Source: Bacteroides intestinalis (GTDB lineage Bacteria > Bacteroidota > Bacteroidia > Bacteroidales > Bacteroidaceae). From it: 64,000 nucleotides of DNA. The DNA is taken from the NCBI RefSeq assembly GCF_902364365.1, contig NZ_CABJDN010000004.1:204705-268704 (forward strand), written 5' to 3'. Positions within the stretch are counted from its first letter, which is position 1; the number at the start of each line of letters is the position of its first letter. Positions 27,087 through 37,200 of this stretch are shown here, piece by piece. The position numbers and the translations under genes were made by a program. Below the pieces are notes generated by a model, which ran no database searches, was not told the origin of the DNA, and worked only from the letters and a program-made list of their open reading frames with translations.

Positions 27087-27272
27087 ATGGATAAAAAAAC
27101 TACTCCTTCTTTTTCTTCTTCATCCGTAAAACCGCGTACATCCGATGATACAATATCCGGTGAACGTCCGCACCCTTCCGAGAAAACTTTGGATTTTCTT
27201 CGTAGTCTGGCCCGCAATTACCGGACTGTAACTCAGCTTCCGCAAGGCTTGCAGGGGATAATATTAGGATGA
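27087..27272 (+). CDS. small protein of unknown function
   Basis: A 61-residue frame with a Ser/Thr-rich N-terminus and a conserved-looking end, LDFLRSLARNYRTV followed by LPQGLQGIILG. I recall short Bacteroides proteins with a similar SEKTLxFLRxxAR...LP tail, which supports a real gene, but this is memory and not a search. No domain is recognised. It lies between a terminator and rpe. Confidence 0.55.
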   Translation: MDKKTTPSFSSSSVKPRTSDDTISGERPHPSEKTLDFLRSLARNYRTVTQLPQGLQGIILG

Positions 27273-27287
27273 ATGAAATCTTTTGTC

Positions 27288-27295
27288 TACATTTG
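27288..27295 (+). promoter_or_regulatory. -7 element of rpe
   Basis: TACATTTG matches TAnnTTTG 41 bp before the rpe start. No good -33 box is seen. Confidence 0.45.
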
Positions 27296-27335
27296 TACGT
27301 TATATTTATATATAATCTGTAAAACGTAGTGTATT

Positions 27336-27986
27336 ATGAAACCAATCATAGCTCCTTCAATCCTGTCCGCAGATTTCGCTTATCTGGCAAGGGACTTGGA
27401 AATGCTGAACCGTAGTGAAGCCGACTGGGTACATATCGATATTATGGACGGTGTGTTCGTTCCCAATATATCTTTCGGTTTTCCCGTATTGAAGTACGTA
27501 GCAAAGATTTCAAAGAAACCTTTGGATGTACATCTGATGATAGTACAACCCGAGAAATTCATTCATGAAGTGAAAGCGTTGGGGGCACACACCATGAACG
27601 TGCATTTCGAAGCATGTCCGCACCTGCACCGGGTAGTGCAACAAATACGTGAAGCCGGTATGCAACCAGCTGTGACGTTGAATCCTGCTACTCCTGTAGC
27701 TATGCTGAAAGATATTATTCAGGATGTATATATGGTGCTGCTGATGAGTGTAAATCCCGGCTTTGGCGGACAACAATTCATAGAACATACCATTGAAAAA
27801 GTACGTGAATTGCGTGCTCTGATAGATAGTACCGGTTCAAAAGCGCTGATCGAGGTGGATGGCGGCGTGAATCTGGAGACAGGTGCCCGTCTGGTGGCTG
27901 CCGGTGCTGATGCACTGGTTGCAGGCAATGCGGTATTTGCCGCTCCTGATCCCGAAGGTATGATACATTCGTTAAAAGAACTCTAA
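27336..27986 (+). CDS. rpe: ribulose-phosphate 3-epimerase
   Basis: A 216-residue TIM-barrel enzyme that interconverts ribulose-5-phosphate and xylulose-5-phosphate in the pentose phosphate pathway. APSILSADFA, the metal-site HIDIMDGVFVPNISFG, LDVHLMI, MSVNPGFGGQQF and the phosphate-binding end VDGGVN...GNAVF are all present. Full length. comEC follows after 12 bp. Confidence 0.97.
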   Translation: MKPIIAPSILSADFAYLARDLEMLNRSEADWVHIDIMDGVFVPNISFGFPVLKYVAKISKKPLDVHLMIVQPEKFIHEVKALGAHTMNVHFEACPHLHRVVQQIREAGMQPAVTLNPATPVAMLKDIIQDVYMVLLMSVNPGFGGQQFIEHTIEKVRELRALIDSTGSKALIEVDGGVNLETGARLVAAGADALVAGNAVFAAPDPEGMIHSLKEL

Positions 27987-27998
27987 CTTTACATTCAG

Positions 27999-30146
27999 TT
28001 GATAAACAACACCCTGCAACGGCATCCTTTCTTACGACTTTTGATGCCGTTGACAGGTGGTATTATATGCGGAGATGCATACTTCTTCCATCAGCGTGCA
28101 GAGCTTTCCTTAAATATTCCCGAAGAGACATCTTATTTGTTTTCCACGTTTTCTCCTGTATGGATTTGTTTGGCAGGTTTCCTTTTACTCTTTCTCGCTT
28201 ATTTTCTTTCCGGTAAATATCGAATTCATTGGTTGTATGGTCTTTCTGTATTTCTTTGTTGCTTTGGTTTGGGTGCCGGCATATCAGGGGAACGTTTACA
28301 TCGAATGCATTTTCCTTTTTCAGGTGATGCAGCAGTCTACCAGGCAGCTATCAGTGAACAACCGGAAATGAAGGAAAAAAGTCTTTTATGTCGGGTTCAG
28401 TTAGAAGGGAGAGTGGAAAAAGGAGCTGTGCAAAGAAGTGAGCATGGGCATTCTTTCTTGTTCTATTTCCCGAAAGATTCTACTACTGCTTCATTGAGTC
28501 GGGGAGATAGATTGTGGGTCCATACCCGACTTACTCCCCCGGTTAATAATGGCAATCCTGATGAGTTCGATTATATACGTTATCTTGTCCGCAAAGATGG
28601 TACTGGTACGGCTTATATCCCTGCCGGACATTGGCGGATAGTGGGGCATGATTCTTCTCGTACCCTCTGGCAGATAGCTTCGGATTATCAGGAAAAAGTG
28701 ATGGAACTCTATCATCATTTAGGTTTTCGGGGAGATAATCTGGCTGTACTTTCCGCTCTCACAGTTGGCGACAAAGAAAACCTGAGTGAAGACATCCGGG
28801 AGACTTATTCTATAACAGGTGCCAGCCATGTGCTGGCTCTTTCGGGACTCCATATCGGTTTTTTGTATGCTTTACTCTTTTTTCTTCTGTCTCTTATATG
28901 GAAGCGGTGGAGTTACTTTAAGCCTTTCGGGCTTTTTCTGATTATTCTTTTTTTATGGGGATTTGCCTTTCTAACAGGATTGTCTTCTTCTGTGGTACGT
29001 TCTGTTATCATGTTTTCTTTGTTAGCGATATCCAGTCTGCATCCGGAGAAACCGTTAACACTGAATACTCTGGCTGCTACTGCTTTTCTGATGCTGCTTT
29101 ATAATCCGCTTTGGCTGTTTGATGTCGGTTTTCAATTATCTTTTGTTGCAGTAGCTTCTATCTTACTCATTCAACCCAAACTTTATAATTTACTTTCCGT
29201 ACGACATCGCATTTCTCGTTACATTTGGGGCCTGCTGACAGTTTCTATTGCTGCGCAAATTGGTACGGCTCCTTTGGTTATTCTTTATTTCTTCCGTTTC
29301 TCAACTCATTTTCTGCTAACGAACTTGTGGGTAATTCCTATGGTAACGTTGATTTTATATTCTGCTGTTTTTATGCTTATTCTGACTCCTTTCCCTTTTC
29401 TACAGCAAGGATTTGCAGCTGTTGTCAATATATTGCTAAGTAGTCAGAATAATGTTTTACGTCGTATAGAACAATTTCCCATGTCTTCCATTGATGGACT
29501 CTGGACGGAATATTGGGAAATAATGCTGTTTTATATTTTTCTTTTGTCTCTGTTTAGGAGTTTTTCTGTTCGTACTTCCCGTAGTATCTATTTTTCTTTG
29601 TGTTGTTTGCTTCTTCTTACTACTTATCATACAGTTTTGGTTAGTTCGTCTGTACCTCAGTGCAGTATTGCCTTTTATAACGTGCGTAACTGTCCTGCTG
29701 TTCATTGCATTGCCGCTAACGGGAAGTCCTGGTTGGCCTGTGCCGATAGCTTACCGGATGTGTCCCGTTTGTATCGTGCGCTTTCTCCGAATTGGAATCA
29801 TCAGCGTCTCTCCGCTCCCGAAGTATTAACCGGTGATTACGCTACTTCCGGTTTTGCTTTCCATAACCATATTGTTTCTTATGGCGGCAAGCGGATTTGT
29901 TTGCTGCATGATGCTCGCTGGCGGAATAAAATTTCGAGCCATCCTTTATCTATTGATTATCTATATATTTCTAAAGGTTATAAAGGACGCATCAAGGAAT
30001 TAACTACCTTGTTCCGTATCCGGGCTGTTATTCTGGATACTTCCCTTTCTGATTATCGTAGTGATATCCTCAAAGAGGATTGCTTCCGTTTGGCTATTCC
30101 TTGTATCTCTTTGAAAGAGAGGGGAGCACTTTGTATTCGTTTGTAG
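27999..30146 (+). CDS. comEC: ComEC/Rec2-family DNA-uptake channel protein
   Basis: A 715-residue inner-membrane protein with an N-terminal OB-like DUF4131 region, then the Competence domain with many transmembrane helices (SHVLALSGLHIGFLYALLFF is the family hallmark). The last 150 residues only distantly resemble the beta-lactamase-like domain and lack a clear HxHxDH motif. The start is TTG at 27999 because the conserved RHPFLRLL lies right behind it; the first ATG (28044) would cut it. The family carries single-stranded DNA across the inner membrane. Its 3' end is overlapped antisense by the DUF6266 gene. Confidence 0.9.
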   Translation: MINNTLQRHPFLRLLMPLTGGIICGDAYFFHQRAELSLNIPEETSYLFSTFSPVWICLAGFLLLFLAYFLSGKYRIHWLYGLSVFLCCFGLGAGISGERLHRMHFPFSGDAAVYQAAISEQPEMKEKSLLCRVQLEGRVEKGAVQRSEHGHSFLFYFPKDSTTASLSRGDRLWVHTRLTPPVNNGNPDEFDYIRYLVRKDGTGTAYIPAGHWRIVGHDSSRTLWQIASDYQEKVMELYHHLGFRGDNLAVLSALTVGDKENLSEDIRETYSITGASHVLALSGLHIGFLYALLFFLLSLIWKRWSYFKPFGLFLIILFLWGFAFLTGLSSSVVRSVIMFSLLAISSLHPEKPLTLNTLAATAFLMLLYNPLWLFDVGFQLSFVAVASILLIQPKLYNLLSVRHRISRYIWGLLTVSIAAQIGTAPLVILYFFRFSTHFLLTNLWVIPMVTLILYSAVFMLILTPFPFLQQGFAAVVNILLSSQNNVLRRIEQFPMSSIDGLWTEYWEIMLFYIFLLSLFRSFSVRTSRSIYFSLCCLLLLTTYHTVLVSSSVPQCSIAFYNVRNCPAVHCIAANGKSWLACADSLPDVSRLYRALSPNWNHQRLSAPEVLTGDYATSGFAFHNHIVSYGGKRICLLHDARWRNKISSHPLSIDYLYISKGYKGRIKELTTLFRIRAVILDTSLSDYRSDILKEDCFRLAIPCISLKERGALCIRL

Positions 30147-30854
30147 AGAGTCTGAGTCATTTTTTCGTATTCCAATAGAATAAAGACGATTGAGCGATGA
30201 ATAATCTCTTTCTGATGCCTCAACTATTGAGATTGATACGCGCACGCTATTGGCTACATTACTACCGTCGGCACTACGAAAACTGAGATACGCTACCAGT
30301 TCATCGTCTTGCCAGTTAACCGGAAGTGCCAGTTGGGAGCTTTCGTTCCGACGATGACCGACTTCGGTGTCATAGACAGCCTCTTCTTTATCTTTATTGT
30401 ACACCAGTACCATGGCTATGTCTGTGCCCTCTGCATTCCCCATACCACTGTTATCTTTCCAATTGAAAATCATTTTGTTGTCAGATACAGTAGCTTTACT
30501 CTCAAATACAGGCATCAGGCTTCCTGTGGATATCAGTACCCGGTTAAAGTCAATAATGATTTCATTCCCATCGCCTACTACTGCTCTCTTCAGCATATAA
30601 GACATGGCAGCATTAAATGCTGATTTCTTTTCCGCAAACTCTTTGAAACCGATACGTATAAATGGTTTGATTAGTTTTAGAAAGCTGAATGCTGTTGCAA
30701 ATTTACTCCGCTGTTCCTGTTGTTTCTTTGTACGTGGATTGCTGACTTTGGCAGCATGTGCACGTATATAATATTTTGACTTCCAGTGGCATCCTACTAT
30801 TGGCCCCACTTTGCCGGAAAAGCCTCCCAGAATGCCTTGATTGATGATTCCCAT
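30000..30854 (-). CDS. DUF6266-family protein with extended C-terminus
   Basis: A 284-residue protein starting MGIINQGILGGFSGKVG, the hallmark of DUF6266, a Bacteroidota family of unknown function. A positively charged block (NPRTKKQQEQRSKF) follows, then beta-rich repeats. The family core seems to end near residue 225 (VSISIVEASE); the last ~60 residues do not look like it and the final 147 bp lie antisense to comEC. The original stop may have been lost. No signal peptide is seen. Confidence 0.75.
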   Translation of the reverse strand: MGIINQGILGGFSGKVGPIVGCHWKSKYYIRAHAAKVSNPRTKKQQEQRSKFATAFSFLKLIKPFIRIGFKEFAEKKSAFNAAMSYMLKRAVVGDGNEIIIDFNRVLISTGSLMPVFESKATVSDNKMIFNWKDNSGMGNAEGTDIAMVLVYNKDKEEAVYDTEVGHRRNESSQLALPVNWQDDELVAYLSFRSADGSNVANSVRVSISIVEASERDYSSLNRLYSIGIRKNDSDSLQTNTKCSPLFQRDTRNSQTEAILFEDITTIIRKGSIQNNSPDTEQGS

Positions 30855-31054
30855 GCTATCGTGTCTTTTAATTCTTTATTTTCATTATGTCGTAAAGGTA
30901 TGGAAAAACTTTTTCTTTCACCTAACGATTTTAGTGTTTATCTTCATATTTGTGATTTTTGCGTCCGTTTGCAGTCATTTGCTTAGATGTGCTGAATTTG
31001 TCGGAAAGATTATTCTTCCGATAGGTTGCATAGCTCTCTTCTTATCTGAAATAC

Positions 31055-31125
31055 ACTTGCTCCGTACCAACTCCGTGTTTTCTCCGTGTAGAGGTACCTC
31101 TGAGTGGAGTTGGTACGGAGCAAGT
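31055..31125. repeat. perfect 20-bp inverted repeat with inner palindrome
   Basis: ACTTGCTCCGTACCAACTCC (31055-31074) is exactly complementary to 31106-31125. Between them CTCCGTG occurs twice (31071, 31082) and AGAGGTACCTCT (31090-31101) is a perfect 12-bp palindrome. It lies in the 386-bp gap 30855-31240, which otherwise holds no supported gene. It could be a MITE/REP-type element or a strong hairpin terminator between the DUF6266 gene and the broken DUF2809 gene. Confidence 0.65.
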
Positions 31126-31240
31126 ATGTCTCGGGTATTGTTCAAGTGGGGAGCAGACTTTCTTTTAGGAATCAATGAATCGTTAACTTGCTACAAAATT
31201 TCATTCACATTTCTCATCTGAAAATATAAGTTGTAAGAAA

Positions 31241-31572
31241 ATGAATGATATTTTTACGGGCATTATTACGACAAAAGAATTTAGGAATACTAAGAATACT
31301 ACATTTATTGGCAGCCGTTGGTTTTATGCCATCTGTTTTATCGGGCTGTTTATTATTGAAATGCTAATAGCTCTTTTTGTTCGCGATGCATTTATACGTC
31401 CCTATATGGGTGATCTTGTTGCATTGAAGCGTTGCAGTACCTTCAACTTATTACTGTATTGGGATTACAAGATTGTGCATTGGCAAAAGTAGTATTGGGT
31501 ACGTCATTCTCATGGGGGGACATTGTTTGTTATGCAGTGGGGTGTGTGCCTCTGTTCTTTATAACGAAGTAG
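31241..31572 (+). pseudogene. DUF2809 membrane protein, internal deletion and frameshift
   Basis: The first frame (from 31241) reads a transmembrane start and FVRDAFIRPYMGDL, the hallmark of DUF2809. Homology then jumps into another frame reading EALQYLQLITVLGL and VLGTSFSWGDIVCYAVG up to the TAG at 31570-31572, which is the family's C-terminus. About 30 middle residues appear to be missing. The gene is thus a remnant; intact members are about 125-140 residues. The call rests on remembered family patterns. Confidence 0.7.
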
Positions 31573-31630
31573 TGGTCATTCCTTTTGAATCCCTCTTTTA
31601 ATTGGACTTTTTAGTTCTTTAACGATAAAA

Positions 31631-31665
31631 TTTAGTTTTGAAACTAAAAATATTAGTTTATTTGC
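31631..31665 (+). promoter_or_regulatory. overlapping palindromic operator and promoter
   Basis: TTTAGTTT-TG-AAACTAAA (31631-31648) is a perfect palindrome; a third half-site TTAGTTT at 31653-31659 lies exactly 21 bp from the first (31632) and forms a second palindrome with the middle one. A near-consensus -7 box TTTATTTG (31657-31664) overlaps it, 44 bp before the next gene. A repressor bound here would block the promoter. Confidence 0.5.
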
Positions 31666-31707
31666 GGAGATGTTATAAATGTTGAATTTGAAAACACATT
31701 AAGAATT

Positions 31708-32937
31708 ATGAAAAAAGGATGGTTATACGCCGCAGGTCTGGTTTGCCTGATGGCTGCTTGTACCGGTACTCCGCAATCCTCTGCAGATGGATTATGCTCG
31801 ATTGATGTGGCAGGTGCTATGGAGAAGCCTGCTGAGTTGAAACTTTCGGAATTGGGAAGTGATGTGCGCTATGTTTTGTTGGAAACTACTGATTCATGCC
31901 TAATAGGTGGAAGTCCTAATATTCTGTTGCTGGATAAGCAAATTGCAGTTGTTTCAGGGAAAAACTGTTTCTTGTTTGATAAGGAAACTGGCAAGTTCTT
32001 AACTAAGGTTGGACATGTGGGAGAAGATCCGGAAGCATATTCGGGACCGGCACCTACGTATAATGATGTGGATGGGCTGCTTTACTTTATGCGTCGTCCT
32101 GCTACTTTGCAAAAGTATGATATGCAGGGAAAATATCGCGGTAAACTGACTATTCCTACCCCTCCGGCCTCACCGGGAGATTTCTGTTTTACAGATTCAT
32201 TGGTGATCGGACATTATAATAATTTGGCTATGGGATACAATGCCCGTTCACTGCTATTTTTCAACGAGGCGGGTGAACAGGTGGATACGGTTCCCAGTCT
32301 ATTCCCGGTATTGCCGGAAAAGGGCGTGCAGGATATTGCCAGCATCAGTGTGATCAAGCAAGGTAATGCAGCTATTGTTTTGAGTAACTTTAAAGGTGGG
32401 GAAAATTCGGCAAGTATTACAGGTATTCCTTTCTTATGGAAGAGTGATGGAAAAGTACGGTTTAAAGAGAGTTTTAATGATACGATCTATACAGTAGAAA
32501 GGAATGGTCTGGTTCCTTATATTGTATTTGCTACCGGTAAATGGCATTGGGGAGCGGAGGCGCGTACCGATTCTAAAGACAACGAAAATCGCTTGTTGGT
32601 AGGCTGTATTTTTGAAACAAAAGATAATGTCTTCTTCCAGTGTATTCAGGGATTATATTCAGATCCCAAGACATTCAATGGTATTTATGACCGGAAAGCA
32701 AAGACCACCCGTATGTATGCCGAAGCAGATGGTATAACGGATGACCTGAACGGATTTATGGCTTTTCGTCCTAAAGCATGTAGTATGAAGGGAGAATATG
32801 GAATGATTATAGATTCCGGTACTGTATTGGAGTGGCTGGAAGAAAATTCCGAAGCAGCGGAAAGCGACAAGCTTTCGGTACTGAAAGAATTGACGGATGA
32901 TTCCAATCCGATAGTGGCTATTACGGTACCCAAATGA
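31708..32937 (+). CDS. six-bladed beta-propeller lipoprotein
   Basis: A 409-residue lipoprotein (lipobox MAAC, Cys18) with repeated beta-strand patterns such as LFDKETGKFLTKVGHVGEDP and LQKYDMQGKYRGKL, typical of the BF3164/DUF4934-type propellers of Bacteroides. It is a distant relative of the four propellers at 44317-51799, sharing the GxxGxxPE-Y core and the SNPIVAI ending. It stands alone, between a palindromic operator and a hairpin. Ligand and function are unknown. Confidence 0.8.
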   Translation: MKKGWLYAAGLVCLMAACTGTPQSSADGLCSIDVAGAMEKPAELKLSELGSDVRYVLLETTDSCLIGGSPNILLLDKQIAVVSGKNCFLFDKETGKFLTKVGHVGEDPEAYSGPAPTYNDVDGLLYFMRRPATLQKYDMQGKYRGKLTIPTPPASPGDFCFTDSLVIGHYNNLAMGYNARSLLFFNEAGEQVDTVPSLFPVLPEKGVQDIASISVIKQGNAAIVLSNFKGGENSASITGIPFLWKSDGKVRFKESFNDTIYTVERNGLVPYIVFATGKWHWGAEARTDSKDNENRLLVGCIFETKDNVFFQCIQGLYSDPKTFNGIYDRKAKTTRMYAEADGITDDLNGFMAFRPKACSMKGEYGMIIDSGTVLEWLEENSEAAESDKLSVLKELTDDSNPIVAITVPK

Positions 32938-32950
32938 AAAATAGTATATA

Positions 32951-32982
32951 TTTTTGTCCACCCCAAAAGGGGTGGGTAAAAA
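32951..32982 (+). terminator. GC-rich hairpin after the propeller gene
   Basis: CCACCCC (32958-32964) pairs with GGGGTGG (32969-32975) over AAAA; flanking TTTTT (32951-32955) and AAAAA can extend the stem. There is no proper T-run on either strand, so the terminator call is tentative. Confidence 0.4.
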
Positions 32983-33071
32983 TGTATTTCTTTGATAATT
33001 AGAAAAATAATGGTTTAAGAACTATCTGTTTTTGTCCATAGACCTATGATGGTTCGTAACAGGAAAACGAC

Positions 33072-33079
33072 TAATTTTG
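33072..33079 (+). promoter_or_regulatory. -7 element of the efflux operon
   Basis: TAATTTTG matches TAnnTTTG 36 bp before the adaptor gene. The -33 region is weak. Confidence 0.45.
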
Positions 33080-33114
33080 CATACATTAAGTGTAAACGGA
33101 AAAACTAATATCGA

Positions 33115-34188
33115 ATGATAAAGACACAGAACTATCGGCTTTTGCTCTGCCTGGCACTATTTGTACTGGCAGCATGCTCCGGTGCAAAAAAAGAAGAAGT
33201 TGCCGACGAAGGAGTGGCAACCGTGCTGCCGGATGAGAAAAATGAAGTGGCCGTGATGACCTTAAAACGGCAAACGTTCAACCATGAACTGGTAAGTAAC
33301 GGTAAGGTTGTGGCCGGAGGAATGGCAGATTTGCGTTTTGAAAGTTCGGGGATCGTGGCACAGATTTATGTGAAAAACGGTGACCGGGTGCATAAAGGAC
33401 AAAAACTGGCGGAACTGGATAAATTCCGTTTAAAGAATAAGACCGCTCAAACCAAGGATGCTTTAGAGAAAGCGAAATTGGAATTGCAGGATGTATTGAT
33501 TGGTCAGGGATATGCGGCAGATGCTACAGCCAAGGTACCCGATGATATTATGCAGTTAGCAAGAGTAAAGAGCGGTTATGATCAAACCCTTTCCCAATAC
33601 GAACTGGCTAAATATGAAGAAGAGCATGCTACGTTGGTTGCTCCTTTCGATGGAGTGGTAGCTAATCTCTTTTCTAAACCATACAATGCTGCTACTACTT
33701 CCGATACCTTCTGTTCCATTATCGGCACACAGGGCATGGAAGCAGATTTTACTGTATTGGAGAGTGAACTTCCCCTTATTAAGAGTGGAGATAAAGTCGT
33801 TGTGACTCCTTACGCCGATCCTTCCGCGAAATATGAGGGCCGTATTTCGGAAATAAATCCCCTGGTGGACGACAAAGGTATGGTAAAGGTGAAAGCTATT
33901 GTCAGCGGACAGGGCAAACTGTTTAATGGCATGAATATTCGGGTGAATGTGCACCGCTCGCTTGGCGAACAGTTGGTAATTCCTAAGAGTTCCGTGGTGC
34001 TGCGTTCCGGTAAGCAAGTGGTCTTCACGTTGAAAGACAATAAAGCCAAATGGAATTACGTACAGACAGTATTGGAGAATTCAGAGAATTATACCATTGT
34101 GGAGGATGAAGTGCATGAAGGAGACGTGGTGATTGTGACAGGTAATGTAAATCTGGCTCATGAGGCACCGGTGATAATTAAAAATTAA
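33115..34188 (+). CDS. RND efflux periplasmic adaptor (membrane fusion protein)
   Basis: A 357-residue lipoprotein (LAACSG, Cys21) of the AcrA/HlyD adaptor family, which links an RND pump to its outer-membrane channel. Barrel-sandwich halves (VAQIYVKNGDRVHKGQKLAELD and VAPFDGVVANLFS), a short coiled-coil and a beta-barrel domain are visible. It is the first gene of a four-gene run: adaptor, pump, channel, pump, with gaps of 4 to 19 bp. Confidence 0.92.
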   Translation: MIKTQNYRLLLCLALFVLAACSGAKKEEVADEGVATVLPDEKNEVAVMTLKRQTFNHELVSNGKVVAGGMADLRFESSGIVAQIYVKNGDRVHKGQKLAELDKFRLKNKTAQTKDALEKAKLELQDVLIGQGYAADATAKVPDDIMQLARVKSGYDQTLSQYELAKYEEEHATLVAPFDGVVANLFSKPYNAATTSDTFCSIIGTQGMEADFTVLESELPLIKSGDKVVVTPYADPSAKYEGRISEINPLVDDKGMVKVKAIVSGQGKLFNGMNIRVNVHRSLGEQLVIPKSSVVLRSGKQVVFTLKDNKAKWNYVQTVLENSENYTIVEDEVHEGDVVIVTGNVNLAHEAPVIIKN

Positions 34189-34201
34189 TAATTAAAGGGG
34201 G

Positions 34202-37200
34202 ATGGTTAAATTTCTGGTACATCGGCCCATTGCCGTATTAATGGCGTTTACCGCATGTTTTATTGTCGGTCTGGTGACGTATTTCACGTTGCCGGTATCT
34301 TTGTTGCCGGATATTGCCATTCCGGAGATTACGGTACAGATCTCGGCGCAGAATACTTCAGCCCGTGAGTTGGAGAATACTGTGGTGAAACCGTTGCGGC
34401 AACAGTTGATTCAGGTGGCACGCCTGAAAGACATGGACAGTGAAGCGCGGGATGGGGCAGGACTTATCCGTCTGAGTTTTGATTTTGGCACGAATACCGA
34501 CCTGGCTTTTATAGAGGTGAACGAGAAGATCGATGCTGCCATGAACTACCTGCCTAAGGATACTGAACGCCCTAAAGTAGTGAAGGCAAGTGCTACTGAT
34601 ATTCCGGTATTTTACCTTAACCTCACTTTAAAGAATGACAGTGCTTACGGGCAAACCGACGAACGGGCATTTCTTGATTTATGTGAGTTTGCCGAAAATG
34701 TTATTAAGCGTCGTATTGAGCAACTGACAGAGGTGGCAATGGTGGATGTCACTGGTTTGGTGGAACGGCAATTACAGATTGTACCGGATAAAAATAAACT
34801 TGCAGTTCTGGGACTTTCCATTCAGGATGTAGAAACAGCACTCGCGCAGAATAATGTAGAACCGGGTAGTATGACCGTACGCGACGGATATTATGAATAC
34901 AATATCAAATTCTCTACTTTGCTGCGCACGGAAGATGATGTAAAAAATATCCTTATTAATAAAGAAGGCCGTATTATCCGCCTGGAGGAATTTTGTGAGA
35001 TCGGCGTTGTTTCCGTTAAGGAAAAAGGAATCTCTATGAGCAATGGTAAGCGTGCAGTGACACTGGCCATTATCAAGCAGGCAGACGAGAATATGGATGA
35101 CATGAAGGAGGCTATCGGCGGCACTATGGATTATTTTCAGAGTGTATATCCGGACATCGAGTTCAGTGTCAGTCGTAACCAGACGGAATTGCTGGATTAT
35201 ACCATCTCCAATTTACAACAGAACCTTTCGTTGGGCTTCCTTTTTATCTGCATTGTAGCTGTTCTCTTTCTGGGGGATGTCAAATCACCGTTCATCATCG
35301 GGTTGAGTATGGTGGTTTCCATTGTAATCTGTTTCCTCTTCTTTTATCTGTTCAAGATGTCCTTGAATATCATATCCCTTTCCGGACTGATTCTGGCGTT
35401 GGGTATGATGATTGACAGTTCCATTATTGTAACTGAGAATATTTCGCAATACCGGGAGCGGGGGTATTCGCTGAGGCGTGCATGTATTGCGGGTACCAGT
35501 GAGGTGATTACGCCTATGCTCAGTTCCTCGTTGACTACGATAGCGGTATTTGTGCCTTTGATTTTCATGAGTGGTATTGCCGGAGCAATCTTCTATGACC
35601 AGGCTTTTTCTGTAACGGTCGGATTGATGGTGTCTTATTTTACAGGTATTATGCTGTTGCCGGTGCTCTATATGTTGGTATACCGTACTGGTTTGCGTAA
35701 GTCGTGGTTCTCGCGTATCCGCATCAATAACCCTATTAAGGAGCATACACTTGACCGTTTCTACGATGCAGGAGTCGATTTTATATTTGCTCATAAGACA
35801 GCAAGTGTGATATTCTGCATTATTTCTGTGCCCTTGTGTGTATTTATGTTCTATTTCATTGGTAAGGAGCGCATGCCTGAGATAGATCAGAACGAATTGA
35901 TAGCCCGTGTGGAATGGAATGAGAATATCCATGTGGACGAGAACCGCCACAGGGTAGACGCTCTGTTTGGTACATTGAGAGAAGAGACAGTGGAACAAAC
36001 TGCTGCTATCGGACAACAAGACTATCTCCTGAACCGGGAACAAGCACTATCCTCTTCGGAAGCTGAATTCTATTTCAAAACAAAGAATTCATCGGAGATA
36101 CCTCCTTTACAGGAAAAGGTCTATCGCTTGCTCAAGTCAGAGTATCCATTGGCTGTTGTCTCTTTCTCGCCTCCTGAAACGGTGTTTGAGAAACTGTTTG
36201 TGACGGGAGAAGCTGATATTGTGGCTGAACTCTATTCTCGCAATAAGGAAAAAGTGCCGACTGCTGATGAATTGCGTGGTCTGGAGTATGAATTTATAAC
36301 TCACACGGGATATGCGCCTACAGGTATTGCTTTTGAAAATCAGTTGAATATCCGCATCAATAAGGAAAAACTATTACTGTATAATGTTTCGTATGATGAA
36401 CTGTATCGCGTACTGAAGACTGCTTTCAAAGAGAACAGTGTGGCAACTCTTCACTCTTATCAGCAATATCTGCCGATCAGTATTGTAGGAGAGGAGCAGA
36501 CAGTGAACACTATTTTGCAGGAAACACTGGTGCAGACACGGGCGGACAAGGACGGTGTTGAATATCTGCCTTTGCGTGAACTGGTGTCGGTGGTGACGGC
36601 GGAAGACTTGAAGGCCATAACTGCAGGACGTAACGGAGAGTATGTTCCTTTCCGCTTCTACGAGGTGCAAAAAGCAGGGCCTCTGATGCAACAAGTGAAA
36701 GAAGTGGCGGATGCTACCGGAGATTGGGATACAGCTTTTTCAGGAAGTTTCTTTTCCAATCGCAAGATGCTGGATGAACTGGTAGTCATTCTGTTTATTT
36801 CCATTCTGTTGATGTATTTTATTCTGGCGGCACAGTTCGAGAGTTTTGTGCAACCGCTTGTCGTATTGCTTGAAATACCGATAGACGTAGCATTTGCCCT
36901 GGTACTGCTATGGATATGCGGACATACGCTGAATCTGATGTCTGCTATCGGTTTAATCGTGACGTGTGGTATCATTATCAATGACTCTATCTTGAAACTT
37001 GATGCGATCAATGAATTGCGTAAGACGGGGATTCCGCTTCTGGAAGCCATCCATGAGGCAGGAAGGCGCAGGTTGCGTCCCATCATTATGACTTCTCTGA
37101 CCACCATCTTTGCCATGGTGCCGTTGCTGTTCTCTTTCGATATGGGATCGGAATTGCAGAAACCGCTTTCCATTGCTATGATTGGGGCGATGTTTATCGG

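Noticed and set aside
30841..31221. 126-codon plus-strand frame with hydrophobic stretches
   Set aside because: It starts inside the DUF6266 gene region, crosses the inverted repeat and shows no family pattern; the hydrophobicity follows from T-rich DNA.
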